The notes: generated by a model from the sequence alone, not told the origin. A stretch of 64,000 nt of DNA from Galaxea fascicularis (GCA_948470475.1 OX419345.1:14857670-14921669), one strand, 5' to 3'. Shown: positions 48,620 through 61,422, counted from the stretch's first letter. Numbers and translations: made by a program.

Positions 48620-50425
48620 GTTAGGCTGATCGCTTAGCTTGTTGTACGTAATTCTTAATGACAACAAAACTCTGGACAAATTTGAATGTATCGAGGCTGC
48701 TTGCCTTCAGTTGTAGATACCTGATCGGTCGTTTACAACTCCTTTTTCAAGTAATGATTTAGATAAAAAAAATACGAAATTGCAGAAAATAATCCACAGC
48801 GAAATGCAGCGAAACCGGCTCTAACAGAACTTTTAATGTAAAATTAGCACAACAAGGAAATCTTTTCGAAAGAGTTTACTGCTTTTCGCGATCGGCCAAA
48901 TGTTTACTTTGGCCGTCATTTTTATACAATAACAAAGGTTGATATGTACCTCTACCGAGTTTATGTCTTCTTATATTATTAAATTCGTCATGAGCAACTC
49001 TTTCGTCTCAGAATTCTGCAGATTATTTTAAAATCAGTAAATTCAGAATACTAAGGAGTGATTGCTTTGAAAGTGACTAAACCGGAAAAATAACTGAAAC
49101 AAACAACACGCCACTACTGAAAAAGCGATCTCCTATTGCGTGCTGGTAGCGTAAAGTTATTTTGCAATTCCTGTTGGTCTGTAGCCATAATTTTCCTCTC
49201 GTTCTTCGGCTTAGCTTGTGCGTCAGTAAGGTTTGGAATTGCGTGATTAAGGTAAGCACCCTTTTTTTTGCGCAGATTTGCGGAAATGATAGATCATCGA
49301 GAGCGAGATTACTTTCGAGCCAACCACCTTTCCGAGAAACTTAGAAGCACAACAATCTTTAAGGAGAGGAACTGAACCTGACATCAATACATATGTTGTT
49401 TATACCCACGAGCTTTACAACTGATTACAAGTTATTGTACTTTGAGTAAAATAATCAGTAATATCGGGCTATCTGCTTCCTTTTGCGAAAGTGACTTTCT
49501 CAGACATTTCCGTGAATCAGTTTGTGCTTACTAAATATTCTGGACAAAAAAGGAGTTATTGCATCCCCGTTAAATTTATTTCATTTTCTTTAGCTCGAAT
49601 GATTGGAAACTTTAGTTTGAGTGATATTTACTACATAAATGAATAGCTCGTTATTATTCAGAAGAAAAAAGAAAGAAAATAACACATACTTTTGTTTAAA
49701 ACATGCCAGTGAAAAGTACGCGCCCAGTGGATTTTGCGGTCCACATTAAATGCGAGGTCACGTACGATTTTAAGTGCATTGAATACTGGCCGGTAGGATA
49801 GTTTGCGATCTATTTCTCTTTTGTTGTGCACGACCTTGTTTCGCAAGTGGAGTAGCTTGGAAGAACAATATTCATCACGGTTTAAATTCGTCTTTCTTCA
49901 AACAACTTGTGACATTTACTAGGTCAGGTGAAATTGAAAAACAAATCCCTGCATTGTTTTCCGAACCGGCAAGGCATTCCAAATCTTACGTGTCAATTTT
50001 CGACCAATATGGCTTAAATGCACAACAACAAACGTTTTCAAGTGTCAAAGATGAAAAACCTTATCCCCATTTAATGGCATCGATGACAACGTATTAAACG
50101 AGGGGTAAATTAGCCTGCGTAGCGGCGGGAAAGGGTGAGAGGCGGCTGCATGTATTCGCAGGCTATAAGTGACGGAATTCGATTGAAAGCCACGATTGTA
50201 TTCAAAGATCGGTTCGTCACTCGCAACGAAGGGATGCTCAAGAAAATTTTCTTTTTAAATCTACAAACAAACGCGAGCATAGATACATACAGTAGCAAGC
50301 AAATCACGGACACGACCGGGAAATTAAGAGTAATCTGACAAAAATGTGAGCGATTTTGGTTGATGCGGAAATAATCGGCTTCAAAGACTGACGTCATGTC
50401 CCACTCAGTTTATGTTGAAACAAAA
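48620..50425. other. no supported gene
   Basis: Short frames only. A TAGCCTGCGTAGCGGCGGG string at 50111-50130 and GCAGGCTA at about 50157-50164 recall the ends of the TAGCCTGC family but show no target duplication. Confidence 0.35.
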
Positions 50426-50427
50426 TG

Positions 50428-50588
50428 AGACCGTATTCATAAATGACGGCCAAGGAATTATTCTTTTGTCCTGTGCTAATCATCCTCACTAGCCTCGTTA
50501 GCACGAATAAAATTTAAAGAAGCTAGTGAGGATGATTAGCACCAAGACAAAAGAATAATTTCTTGGCCACCATTTATGAATACGGTCT
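50428..50588. mobile_element. 161-bp foldback MITE
   Basis: AGACCGTATTCATAAATG, GGCCAAG, AATTATTCTTTTGTC at left and the complement at right. Arms are about 65-70 bp. ATG is duplicated on both sides (50425-50427, 50589-50591). The inner arms carry GCTAATCATCCTCACTAGC and its complement. Confidence 0.85.
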
Positions 50589-51729
50589 ATGTAACGTAAA
50601 ACCGTGACGAAACGAGATGTGACAGCATGTTTTGTTTTGGAAGAAATTGCTAAGCCGCCTTCAATAATTTCCTTTTTTTCTAATTTCATCGCATCGCGTA
50701 ACATTTCCTGGAGGTTAACTTCTTCCGCTCTCGAGAAATAAAAAAGGTAAAGCTGAAAAATACGTTTAGTGGCTTCTGTAAGCAAGAAGGGATCTCGAGT
50801 CACAATTTTAGCACTGGCCTTTTTTTCTTTTTCAACATACGTATTGAACGGCTCTTGTTTACTAGTTTTACTACTAGAACTACAACCAGTTGCATGCAAA
50901 AATATTTGAGACACTTGACGCCATTTGGCCTTTTATGATGTCTCCATGATCTTCCGCTTTCCATACCACCTATATACCCTTCTTATCAAATATACCCCTT
51001 CCGATTTGATATCCGTCGTCCCATTTTATCAAACAAAAGAAACAACGCAATTTCGCTTGTAGCTTTGTAAAAAGAAAATCGTTTTGTAAAAGTCAGCAAC
51101 GTCTTCTAATGCAGAGAAAAGCTGAAACTGTCACTTCAGTCCTAAAAGCAAAACAATCTTAAGCGTATAATTTAGCGTTTACTTACTACAGAATAAACTT
51201 TTCGTCTAATGTTTACAGTGGAGGAAAGAAAGAACTTTTCATTCCACGATTCAGCAGCAAAGTTTTACTGCGAGATTTTTAAATTTGGCTATTGTTTACC
51301 AAGATGGACGCTTTCTTTGAGTTGTGTAATTTGAGGTGTCACATCGATAGAAAGGGACAACATTTGGGCGCGCGAGCGCTGCACGCGCGTGCTCTCGCGC
51401 GGCCCGAATACCCTTTTTTCCTCCTTCTTTCCTTGGAACGCCTGCCACGTAGATTTATTGTTGTCGGATATTGTGGGTAAAGTAATAGTAAGTGTGTACA
51501 CCTTAGAGGGAAACGGAAACGGGTGTGTGATCCTTGAAGGACAGAAGGATAGAATTAGTTCAGCTTACTTGAAGGCCAAAATGGTCACGTTTTGTTTAAT
51601 TTTATACCAAACTATATCTTTTGACGAATTTGTCTGTCGTTTTTGTAATTCTAGTTGTGAATGATTAAATGTTACTTTCTCCGTATAACTTTGAGAAAGG
51701 CTGACTCCATCCTTCCTTATTTCATTTCA

Positions 51730-51935
51730 CCTTAGTTACCTTGGAAAGCATTCTCTTCGTTATGCAGGATGGAAACTATGGAACAATCTTCCCACTGAAG
51801 CCAGGAATATTCTAACTCTGAAACAATTTAGATGCTTTATACGAAAAACTGACCTGACCAAGATCCTCGATACCAACTTCTGCAGTAGCTGTTCTTTGTG
51901 TTCAACATGGCCTTAGCCCCAATTATAATATTAAC
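51730..51935 (+). pseudogene. LINE reverse transcriptase C-terminal relic
   Basis: The plus frame gives YLGKHSLRYAGWKLWNNLP then TEARNILTLKQFRCFIRKTD, a typical closing motif of CR1-like non-LTR proteins. The upstream part is missing. Confidence 0.65.
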
Positions 51936-52478
51936 AATAGTAATGTAAATGGTCTGTGAATGTTGTTAATTTAATCTGATCTATACGTTTCTGAATTTAT
52001 GTATTTCACAACTTAGGTTAGAATTTAAGATTTCATAATTAGCAGAGGGGATACCTTTCCCTCGGATACAAACTACTGACACGTTGTTAAAGTTCATCAT
52101 CATCATTGCCAATTCGGTGCTAAGCCGATGATCCTGTTTTGAACCGTAACTCTGGAAACTTGACTTTAACCAAAAAAGGATTAATTGGATTTCCAAAATA
52201 ACAATACATCGCGTGCAGTAAGTCCAACAGTGTTTGTTCGTTTCAAGGTTGAGGCCAAGTCCTTATTCAGGGTCTCCCTGCAATAACTTGTGTAAAACCT
52301 CCCTGGTCGTTTTTGGTATGATTCTAACCGCGTTTCCTGACAGGATTGTACTTATGAATGCTATTGTTGATTGCGTTTTTGAAATGGTACTATCTAAGTA
52401 ATTAGCACCTTAAGCTTCTAATTCCAGGGCGATTTTTAGAAGAAGTACTTTTCCTTTATTCTGCACGTACGGTAACTC

Positions 52479-52645
52479 TAGCCTGCGTAGCTTGGCGGTT
52501 TTGTTGAGGTAAAACGCGAGTAGACACAAGCGGCGAAGCCGCGAGAGGCGAAAAACGTTTCTTCCCCAGGCCTCTCGCGGATTCGCCGCTTGTGAGTGTT
52601 TACGCGCGTTTTACCCCAACAAAACCGCCCAAGCTACGCAGGCTA
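52479..52645. mobile_element. 167-bp TAGCCTGC-family foldback with 9-bp TSD
   Basis: Ends TAGCCTGCGTAGCTTGGCGG and its complement, with inner arms GCGGCGAAGCCGCGAGAGGC and CCTCTCGCGGATTCGCCGC. Flanks CGGTAACTC (52470-52478) and CGATAACTC (52646-52654) match 8 of 9. Confidence 0.85.
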
Positions 52646-53031
52646 CGATAACTCAGGCTAGTATGCTCGCACCACTGTCATTCGCGCACGGCAGGTCTAG
52701 CCTTTCTTCTCGGTAGAATCATGGCTTTTTGTTGTTTTGCGGTTGTTGTGCACGACTTTAATTCAAAATTTTATGTACTTCTTGTTGTAAATGTATAATT
52801 ATTAATTGATAGAAACGTTCTTTGTAATTTTTATATTGATCGCGTTGTATTATCTTGATCATGTACTTCCGTAAAGTTTCTGCAATTTTGTGAAAAAGGG
52901 AGTTTGGACAACGTTTACTTGGTCGAAGGAATATATGTCAATTACCTCAAGATCAATTGGGCAACCATTACGTCAGACTACTTTAATCAGTTTGACAGTG
53001 ATGAGCCCTCAGTTCTTGGTGACCAGAAATA

Positions 53032-53126
53032 TAGGCTCAGTCTCCAGCCGTGGGTGTCTCGATGCGCCCCCGATGTGGGGAGAATCGCGGGCGCATCGAG
53101 ACACCCACGGCTGGAGACTGAGCCTA
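53032..53126. mobile_element. 95-bp hairpin element
   Basis: TAGGCTCAGTCTCCAGCCGT then GGGTGTCTCGATGCGCCC is mirrored exactly after a short loop. The right half also occurs alone at 61371-61422. Confidence 0.85.
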
Positions 53127-53129
53127 ATA

Positions 53130-56100
53130 TATCCCCCACCTTGCCTTCTCTCTCACTAGCACTCTCCTCATTGGATGAGGAGAAGTAGAGTGAGGTTGAG
53201 AGGGAGGGGGGTAGGGAGTTCTAGAGTATTTATTGGGAAAATAGATTAGAATATCTGACCCCAGGTGGGATCACAGAATCCTCTTCCCTAAATGGACCCC
53301 GAAATTTGATTTTACCCATTCGCCAATCAACAGACTAATAACCCCTTCTGTGCTCCCTGGGTGATTTTCCCAGAGTCAATACACTATTTTCAAAGACATT
53401 TATTTATCTGACAAGTCAACCGGAAAACGCAAATGTACAGTATAGAAAATCAAAAAAAAAAACAACAACAACAACACTAATCGAATCAGCGAACCTTTTC
53501 AGTGGTATCAAATGAGTTTGTATTTATTTATTGTCGTTAGGCATTTTTATAGCGACTGATTGTACCTGATTTTGGCTCTTCAAATTAAATTAGACGGCTA
53601 TGTTTTTCATCCAAAATTCCGTGGAAAAGACTAGTGCATGAGGTCAAAAGACTGGAGCGACTTCAGCGAAAGGGCAAAAAAAGAGCAAAGGAGAAATCCT
53701 GATCTCGGTCAAACATTCTGAAGGAAAGTAGTTTGATACTAAGGTCTTCTAAAATGCAAAATTGAAAGAAATGCATCTTAAGATACCAAGTACCTTAGAA
53801 TTTATCAATTTCTGTATGAGTATGATTGAGTCGAGAACTTAATGGCATGCATTTAACTCATCCATGGCCTGCACAAAATGCATTAGTACATCACAATTGA
53901 AGATGACAACATATTGCTTCAAACTCGGCCTACCTCTTCCAGTTAGCAATCTTCCTATTGCCTTCATGTTGCACAACATATTGCTTCAAACTTGACCTAC
54001 CTCTTCCCGTTAGCAATCTTCCTATTGACTTCATGTTGCCCAACTCTCACCTCGGACCCTCTCCAATGCTGAGCAAAGTCGTGGATAGAACAGATGATCA
54101 ATTCAGGGATAAGTAACAGGCTAGCTAATAGCAATGCAGAGCAACTGAGAGGAGAAAATAACTGTCGGTAGCAAAGGTCGAGACGGATGGCATACACTTG
54201 TGACGCTATCATTCAAGTGGACGAGAGAGATTGAATCATCTCGAACCCTTACCCTCCAAAGAAAACCCTCCCCTCCCCCCACAGGTGATGAATCAGTATC
54301 CGCTACCTCCCACCCCTCAAAACAATCATCCTTGAGGCGATAAATCGGTCTGAATTATCGATTTTCGAGCATCAAACACAAAGCAGGCGTGCAAAAAAAT
54401 ATCGCTCCGAGATAAATCCAGAAATGGAATACTTTCTAAAACGGGCGTATAGCGATTTCAGAGGCCACTTTTTGTTCTACAGTCTGGTAGCCGAATGCTC
54501 AATTTACATTTTTTTTTTTTTTTTTATCAGAGACTGGACATTTTTTAGTTTTTGATAAGTTTCCGGTGAGAAAAGTGGCCCAACTGCAGTGTGTTTGTTT
54601 GAAAAGAACCGCCAAAGGCCAAAACTAACACATAGTGTTTATCATTTGCACGGAAAGTCCGCAATTAAATTTCAGTTGGAAATCAAACAAACTCAAAATG
54701 TTTAGGAAATAATTTTATTCGTAATTTTCGGGATCATCCTTCAGAGGAACTCCTCGTTTCCTGCTCATAAAAGGAAGTCAAGAAAATTAGGCAACCGGCC
54801 ATTTGTAATTTCTCCCGTGTCAAATTTCTCATCATCAGGGATTTTGGGGATAATTTAACACCACTTTCAATGGAAAGTGACACCTCTTACGACAGATATG
54901 CCTTGTCCAAAAACAAATATTCCCCTGTCAACCAATTATGACATCAACCAACTTTTTCTTGCAAATTACAACAATTCTTGTTGTCATACTCACCTATTTT
55001 TGCTTGGATTCACTCGATTTCTCTCCTTCAAGTTTTATTCTACAGTTTGCGTTTTGTATTACCAGCCTGAGTCGTCTGCTCCTTCTTCCACTTGGCGTAA
55101 AAGTATAAAACCAACCAGCACAAGGGCAAAAGAGGGCAAAAGAGATTATACCTACAAAGTTAAGAATAAACCACTCGTATACTGGGAAAAAACTGTGAAC
55201 TCTCATATAAAACAGGTACTTGTGTTATGTTACTTTGAACTTGCTCGACCCATAAAAAAGAATTTACTAAATCCTAAAACACTAATAGGCCTCAATAAAA
55301 TGCTTGAGGGGTGGATTAGCCTCCTAAGTTGACAAGTTTGGCGCGCTAAATTGGTGGTCAGAAAATCATTTTGACTATTTCGACAAGCGGCTGTGGCAGA
55401 TCGGAGACTGTACATACATACATATTAAATAATCCTATTAGTGAGTACACTGTACAGGATGTAGAGAAGTTTGTATTTGAACTTACTTTCAGATCGGTTT
55501 TGAAAATCAAACGCCTCTGTTTAGAGTTTCCAGTATTTACAGGAAAATTTCGTGAAATACCTGTCAGAAAATCGCCGGTGGCAAATCAGGATTTCAGACA
55601 TTGCTCTCGTTATCTGTAGATTTAATAAATGCTAAGGGTTTCCGGTTTTCAAAGAGGAAAAAGAAGTGAAGACAGCTCGCGTGAAGCAAAGGATTAGGGA
55701 GCCAGAAGAAGCAATACTGAAAACAAGACTATGCACGAGTTGTCAAGAACAAAATCAAGTAACTGTTTGTTGTAAAAGCGCCCGTGGCAACTTGGAAAGC
55801 CAGACATATAAAGCTTAATGCAACTGAAGGGTTTCCGGCTTTGGCTTTCATATTTGTTAGCGAAGGGAAGACAGCCAGCGTGAAGTATAAATTGAATAGA
55901 AACAACAAGCAAGAACGATAACAAAAGGCTGTACACGCACCCTAAAATTAAAAGTTGCCAGAATTTTTTGTAGGTAACCGCATATCGAACCTCGTTCATT
56001 TAAGCGGAATTGCTGTTTTCTTGAACTTCCGAGTCCAAGTCTGCTTCTTTGTGACCTAACTGTCTGTTTTGCATGACCGCTCCGATTTTTATGAAACCTG

Positions 56101-57050
56101 GTTTCATCGAGACAGATTTTGCGGAGCAACTCCTCCCACCTAATTAGTGGTTTTCCCTCACTTGCCTCGAGCGGATATCAATTAATTACTGGCATTGTTT
56201 GGGTTGTTCTATCATTTGTCAACTTTCTACTATATCATTAATCAACTGTCCTTGCAGAAGTAATCCTGAAAAATCAATTCCGATGACTAGGACTAGGAAA
56301 AGTCCGTGCACGGCAGCTTCATTCAGCCATTTAGGCAAACTATATATATATGACTGTGCCGTGTGCCATAGTCCTCCAGCACTTTTCTTTGAATACCGGT
56401 CGTTTCGGTGTTACAACAAATGGAACAGTCCTTCCCGGTGGAAAAAAGGGATACCTTCGGATGTATTCCTTTTTTCTCTTTTTACAGAAATGACCGGAAT
56501 ATCACTGGACCATTTGCCTCATTACACTAGAACCATGCTCCTTAATAAAAATGGCCGTTTTTAGCTCATGGATGACGTAGTCATGCCATGAGGTTTTGTT
56601 GTGGGTGTGAATTTCGCTCACTCACTCAGGGGATCACTCATTCGTTCACTCACTCACTCACTCGATTCTGATTAATTTATTCATTAAACTTTCCCCTGGT
56701 CCCTCCCCTGGTAAGTATGGCTTTTGTCTCCATAGTCTTCTTGGTCCAACGTTTGCAAATTTCAGGGTGTAGTACAAAGGCGGAGAATTTTGCTCTGCAG
56801 ATATTGTTTACGTGTTTAATGCTCATGGCGTCGATTTTTGGTTTCGATTTTCCAACTCAACAAAGGTCTATTTTGTTTAAGGATCAGTGATCGGATAAAG
56901 TTAATAAGATGAAGAACACGAGTTGCGAGAATTGAACTTTGAAATCTTCAGATCAGCGAAAATGAACTTTGAGATATCGCAAAAGCAACTATAAAGCTTA
57001 CCACTGTGCGGTACCTGGGGCAGAAGTTAATCGAGATTTTTTTGCCACAA
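53130..57050. other. gene-poor stretch with simple repeats
   Basis: Includes AAC repeats near 53460, a poly-T run near 54510-54526 and a CTCA/CACT repeat near 56615-56660. A 151-codon plus-strand frame at 54877-55332 has no recognisable motif, so I leave it uncalled. Confidence 0.35.
53906..54039. repeat. 67-bp tandem duplication
   Basis: Two adjacent units, each starting ACAACATATTGCTTCAAACT and ending CTTCATGTTGC, differ at only a few positions. Confidence 0.9.
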
Positions 57051-57052
57051 TA

Positions 57053-57185
57053 TGATGGAAGAAGGAAGAATGAAGAAAATCGGCAAAAAAGGGAAACAGG
57101 ATAAAGACTTTCTGGCCAAAAAACCGAATTTTGGCAAGCAAACGCATTTGATTTATGAGCAACAACATATGATCGATTTAATCAG
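57053..57185 (+). CDS. possible first coding exon, lysine-rich
   Basis: Opens with two ATGs and gives MMEEGRMKKIGKKGKQDKD, FLAKKPNFGKQTHLIYEQQH and MIDLIR, ending at a good donor (ATCAG then GTACGTAATG). It is basic, with a possible nuclear or nucleolar signal. No downstream partner exon was found and the family is unknown, so this may be chance. Confidence 0.22.
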
Positions 57186-57189
57186 GTAC

Positions 57190-58020
57190 GTAATGAAGTA
57201 TTTTTGAAGACGCTCTTTTCATGGTGAACGGTCGATTGCAAATATGATCTTATTTAGAAAGGCTATATCCCTTGGCTTAAACGATCAGTATAACACTTTG
57301 TCAACATTTGACAAAAACACAAGGACCACAAGCATGCAAATATTTTTCTCTGTGAGGATATAATTTGGTCTGACAAGCAGCTATAACAGCTAATCTGTTC
57401 GAACAACAAAATATTTGGAAAGTCAAGTTAATTAATCGTAGCACAAAGCATAAATAGATGGAGTTGAATATCACACCTTACAAAGCAAAAGTTTTGTGCC
57501 GGACCCCGAATCGCTCAAAAACATTGTGACTGTAAAGCGTGACTAATTTCCCTCAGGACTTTCACAAAATATTATGACGGTATCTCGCGTTCAGAATAGT
57601 CGGAAATTTTATTACGACCAAAAACGTTTATAAAACGAACTTGAAATGAGCCGTCGACCAGTAAGAAATTTTAACTTGCCTGTTACACTTCTTAACAAAG
57701 CGATCACATTTGAATATTATTTTTATGGTCCGTGTACAAATTTGCATATTTGTTTTCCATCGTCGGTTCAAATTACGTCTGTCAATTTCGTCTAATGTAA
57801 TGCTTCTGGCGCCTGTCAATCAACTGCGTAATTTTACGGAAAATATTAGCGCGTAAACGGTTCTTTTACCAAGAGGTGTGTCTGAAAAGGATGTGCTTCC
57901 ACAAAACACAAACGAATGTACAGGTTTCTTACACATATCTTTTTAGAAAATAAAGTTGTTGTAAATTCAAAGTATTGTTATGTTCCTCATCCATGAGCTG
58001 GCTCATGGGAGCCTTTGATT
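57190..58020. other. no supported feature
   Basis: AT-rich, short frames only. Confidence 0.35.
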
Positions 58021-58336
58021 ATACTAGTGACGCATTATCCGTCTTTACGACTTTGGGCAAACATATGTACTTCGTCTGGTTATGCGTCTCCAGTATGAAG
58101 ACGGGCACAAGAAGCAATAGGCGTCCATCCTAGTTTCGAGCGAGAGTTCGTCTGGACGCATGAGTCGTCTTGTGCCCGTCTCTATACTAGAGACGCATAA
58201 CCAGACGAAGTACATATGTTTGCCCAAAGTCGTCCAGACGGATAATGCGTCTCATGTAGTTCGTCCCGTCTTTACACTAGTCGGATAAAATGGAAGACGC
58301 ATAAGTTATCTGGACGGATAATGCGTCTCTAGTATA
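58021..58336. mobile_element. foldback MITE built from GACGCATAACCAG words
   Basis: TACTAGTGACGCATTATCCG at left and CGGATAATGCGTCTCTAGTA at right. The inner pair GGGCAAACATATGTACTTCG and its complement has arms of about 60 bp. Confidence 0.8.
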
Positions 58337-58339
58337 AAA

Positions 58340-59100
58340 ACGGGCAATGTGTGGCTTGTTTGTACTCAACTTTTCTTTTTCCATACAAGCGGAAAGCGCT
58401 CCAGCAGTTGTACTGTTCCATTTGGTGGAAAACTCTCACCGGTTTTTCCATACAAATGGAAGCGCTCCTGCTTATTCAATCACATGGGAGACATTTTTCT
58501 CTTTTTTCTTATTGTTGAGGTATAAGAAAAGGAGACATTTATTTTACAAATGCATGTGATAGCGTAATCATGGTTCCGATTAAAGGTCTGTGAGGCACAG
58601 GGTACCGGGTTCCCCTGGGTTCCCCGGGGGATGACGGGAATCCCCAGGGATGAGGGCTCCCACTTGGAAGAGGAGTAATGAACGGGTGTTACCCTTACAT
58701 TACTCCGATCCCAGGTGGGATCCCGCCACAAGGTTGAAATAACGCGACGAAGGTACTCCATCGTTTAGTGCTTCTAAACTCGTTAAGCTCCGAAACACTG
58801 AGACCCACCACTTATCGCTCTCTTTTTTTCCCGCAAATCTTTTAGCAAGCAGGAGTGCTTCATAATTAAAAGAAATGATGTCAATGCAAAACATTCAAAC
58901 AATTTCCTGCAATTTGCCGCAACCCTTCGTCCTTTGTAATTTACATAATCATCTTGTTGACAACAATTTTGACTATGACAACTTCAAATCAGATTTGACA
59001 CTGAAAAACGACATTTTTCTTTTCTTGTAAGAATTCTTATTTGAAGCTCAAATTGAAGCCTTGATTGACCTTTCAGCATAACACTATCTCTTCACCTTAG
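58340..59100. other. no supported gene
   Basis: Contains a C/G-rich patch (58600-58650) of CCCC/GGGG words and short frames only. Confidence 0.3.
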
Positions 59101-59101
59101 G

Positions 59102-60606
59102 TTCAAGCATTGGAATTAAAAGTTCCTTCGCAGTTTCTCCAGTGTTTGACAGTATTTTCGCCTTACAGCTCTCTTCGTCCTTATTGGGTCTTTGGCTTGA
59201 GTCCAGGCGGCCTGGTTATTGATGGCTATAATGGTCACGTGTTCTGGGACCAAGAGACATGGATGTTCCCGCCACTGGTTCTTCTACACCAGGATTTAGC
59301 ACGCACCTGCCTTGCTTACAGGTTTGGAAGACTCCAAGCAGCTAAAGACAAGGCCAAGAAGTACGGCTTTAAAGGTAAACGAGAATCTAGCCCGTGCGGA
59401 GTATAAAACTAAGCTAAATCACAATGAAAACGAGTCACCGAATAATCATTGCAATGACTTGCAACAAATGCAAAGAAGAAGTGTTTTTTTATGCCAATGT
59501 GTCGCCACGTTGTTCTTTGTTGCCGCTCATATTTTACCTACGTCATCAAACCCTGCGACAATGAAAACTCTTTGACCACGACTTACCATTGTAGTAACTT
59601 AGTATGCTGTTTACTTGAATATCAAGTTCCATGTTTCCCTGGGAAAGCGCCCTGACCGGTTCAGAAGTATGCCCGGGTGAGATCTATTCCGACTACGAGC
59701 AGCACATAGTTGGAGACATAACTTTCGCTGTTAAACAGCTGTGGTCTGCATCCGGGGATCAACAATGGCTTGGAAACGAGGCATTCCCGCTCATTCAAGC
59801 CACTGCGGAATTCTGGGCCAGTCGCGCAGTGTATAACGACTCCAAGAAAGGTTACGTCATCTATGACGTTATGCCGCTGGACGAAGACACGGAGGTGGTG
59901 AACAATTCGGCGTACACGAACACGATTGCGAAGATGAATCTGGAATTTGCTAACGAAGTTTTGCCGAACGCTTCCGACGTTTGGAAAACGATCGCCGAGA
60001 ATATGTACATCGGCCGTTCGACGTCACAAATAATTATCACCCAGAATACGATGGTTACCAAGGTATCGAAGTAAAACAAGCCGATGTTATCCTGCTTGGG
60101 TTTCCATTAATGGTGAATATGAGTTTGGATGTGCGACGCAATGATCTGAGTTTTATGAACCAAGGACAAACCCCAGAGGTCCCTCCATGACTAAATCAAT
60201 GTTTGCGATTGGTTGGTTAGACGTTGGGGATTACGCCCGCGCGGAGAAGTCCTTCAAGGAAAGTTACATTAACGCCAAAGAGCCATTTTTTGTTTGGACC
60301 AAGGAAGCGGATGGTGGGGGCACTGTGAACTTCATCACCGGCGCTGGAGGGTTTCTTAAATCAGTGTTGTCCGGTTATGGCGGGCTACGACTCCATGCCA
60401 ACAACCAGTTGCAATTCAATCCCAGACTTCTCCCAGGCGCGACTCAACTGAATTTCACTGGAGTTGATTACCATGGAAACAGTATCGACTTTTCAATTAG
60501 TGGGTCCATTTCCCATATTGTTGTTACGTCTCGTGTGCAACCCGCCTCGGTTCTCCAAGCTGTAATTATAAACACGCACAAAAAGTACCGGAGATCGGGT
60601 TCACAC
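59102..60606 (+). pseudogene. GH65-type glucosidase (PGGHG/acid trehalase-like), frame-broken copy
   Basis: Peptides appear in family order: GLSPGGLVIDGYNGHVFWDQ then ETWMFPPL (exon 1, donor at 59374); FPWESALTGSEVCPGEIYSD, DITFAVKQLW, AEFWASRAVYN and VVNNSAYTN (from 59631); NNYHPEYDGYQG and VKQADVILLGFPL; then MTKSMFAIGWLDVGDYARAE, GGGTVNFITGAGGFLKSVLS and FTGVDYHGNSIDFSI. The intact enzyme removes glucose from glucosylgalactosyl-hydroxylysine of collagen, or is trehalase-like. The N-terminal half is missing. The exon 1/2 phase does not agree, and two further frame changes occur near 60012 and 60165. Where the human enzyme, as I recall it, has WTENAD, this copy reads WTKEAD. Retention of an intron argues for a duplicated, not retrocopied, pseudogene; assembly indels are the alternative. 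Confidence 0.8.
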
Positions 60607-61370
60607 TGAAAATCCCAAATGAACAAATTCTCATCGCACCTATTGAAGAGGACTACGTAAACATGTGATCAACATCTTCACGAATCACATGCGCTAAGAT
60701 TCATGCTGCCTCGTAATCATAACAGCTTCAATAAGGCGATGCTCTGATTCATGCTTGAAGGTTGTGATCGGTAAAAGTAGCACATGTTACGTTGCTAATG
60801 AAATTTCGTGTGGTGTATCCTTTAAGTGATTTACTGCCAAAACAATTTTTCCACTTTTTTTTTTTGCTAACAACCCTTAGTAAAAAAAATGAGCGCAAAA
60901 GCAATAAGGCCGTACAATATAACGACACGAGATGAAGACAGACCAGCTCCGCACCCCAATCATATGCCAAACTGCTCTACAGATATGGAAACCTTCACCA
61001 AAGCATGCCACTTAAAGTTGCCATTAACAGAACATATGCAAAGTACTAAATGCTATTACTCAAGAAAAACTGTGAAAACAAATTGAGAACCACTCCTTTC
61101 CTTCACTATCCCACCGCCGTGTAGCCTGTTTCCAGTCCCCCCCTCCTCTTCCCTTCTCGATGTTTCCTAAGGGGATTGGGCAGCTGTACAGAGGCTCACA
61201 CTTCGCTTTCAGCTTTTGCAGTACACGCCTTTGACGATTGCACCAAGCACTTTATGCTCTCTCCTTAAAATAGTTTAAAAAGGGAACATCTGCAAGAACA
61301 TTGGAAAACTCTACCAAAGAATATATTAATTGATTATACCTTAACACTCTTGGGGAGATATACTTCCTAG

Positions 61371-61422
61371 GTGGGGAGAATCGCGGGCGCATCGAGACAC
61401 CCACGGCTGGAGACTGAGCCTA
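61371..61422. mobile_element. half-copy of the 53-kb hairpin element
   Basis: GTGGGGAGAATCGCGGGCGC continues to GAGACTGAGCCTA, identical to 53075-53126. It is only the right arm plus loop, with no matching left arm. Confidence 0.85.

Noticed and set aside
52890..53030. Possible exon reading VEGIYVNYLKINWATITSD
   Set aside because: Open in one frame but runs straight into the hairpin element, with no recognised domain or donor.
54877..55332. 151-codon plus-strand open frame
   Set aside because: No recognisable motif and an odd composition; likely a chance frame in AT-rich DNA.
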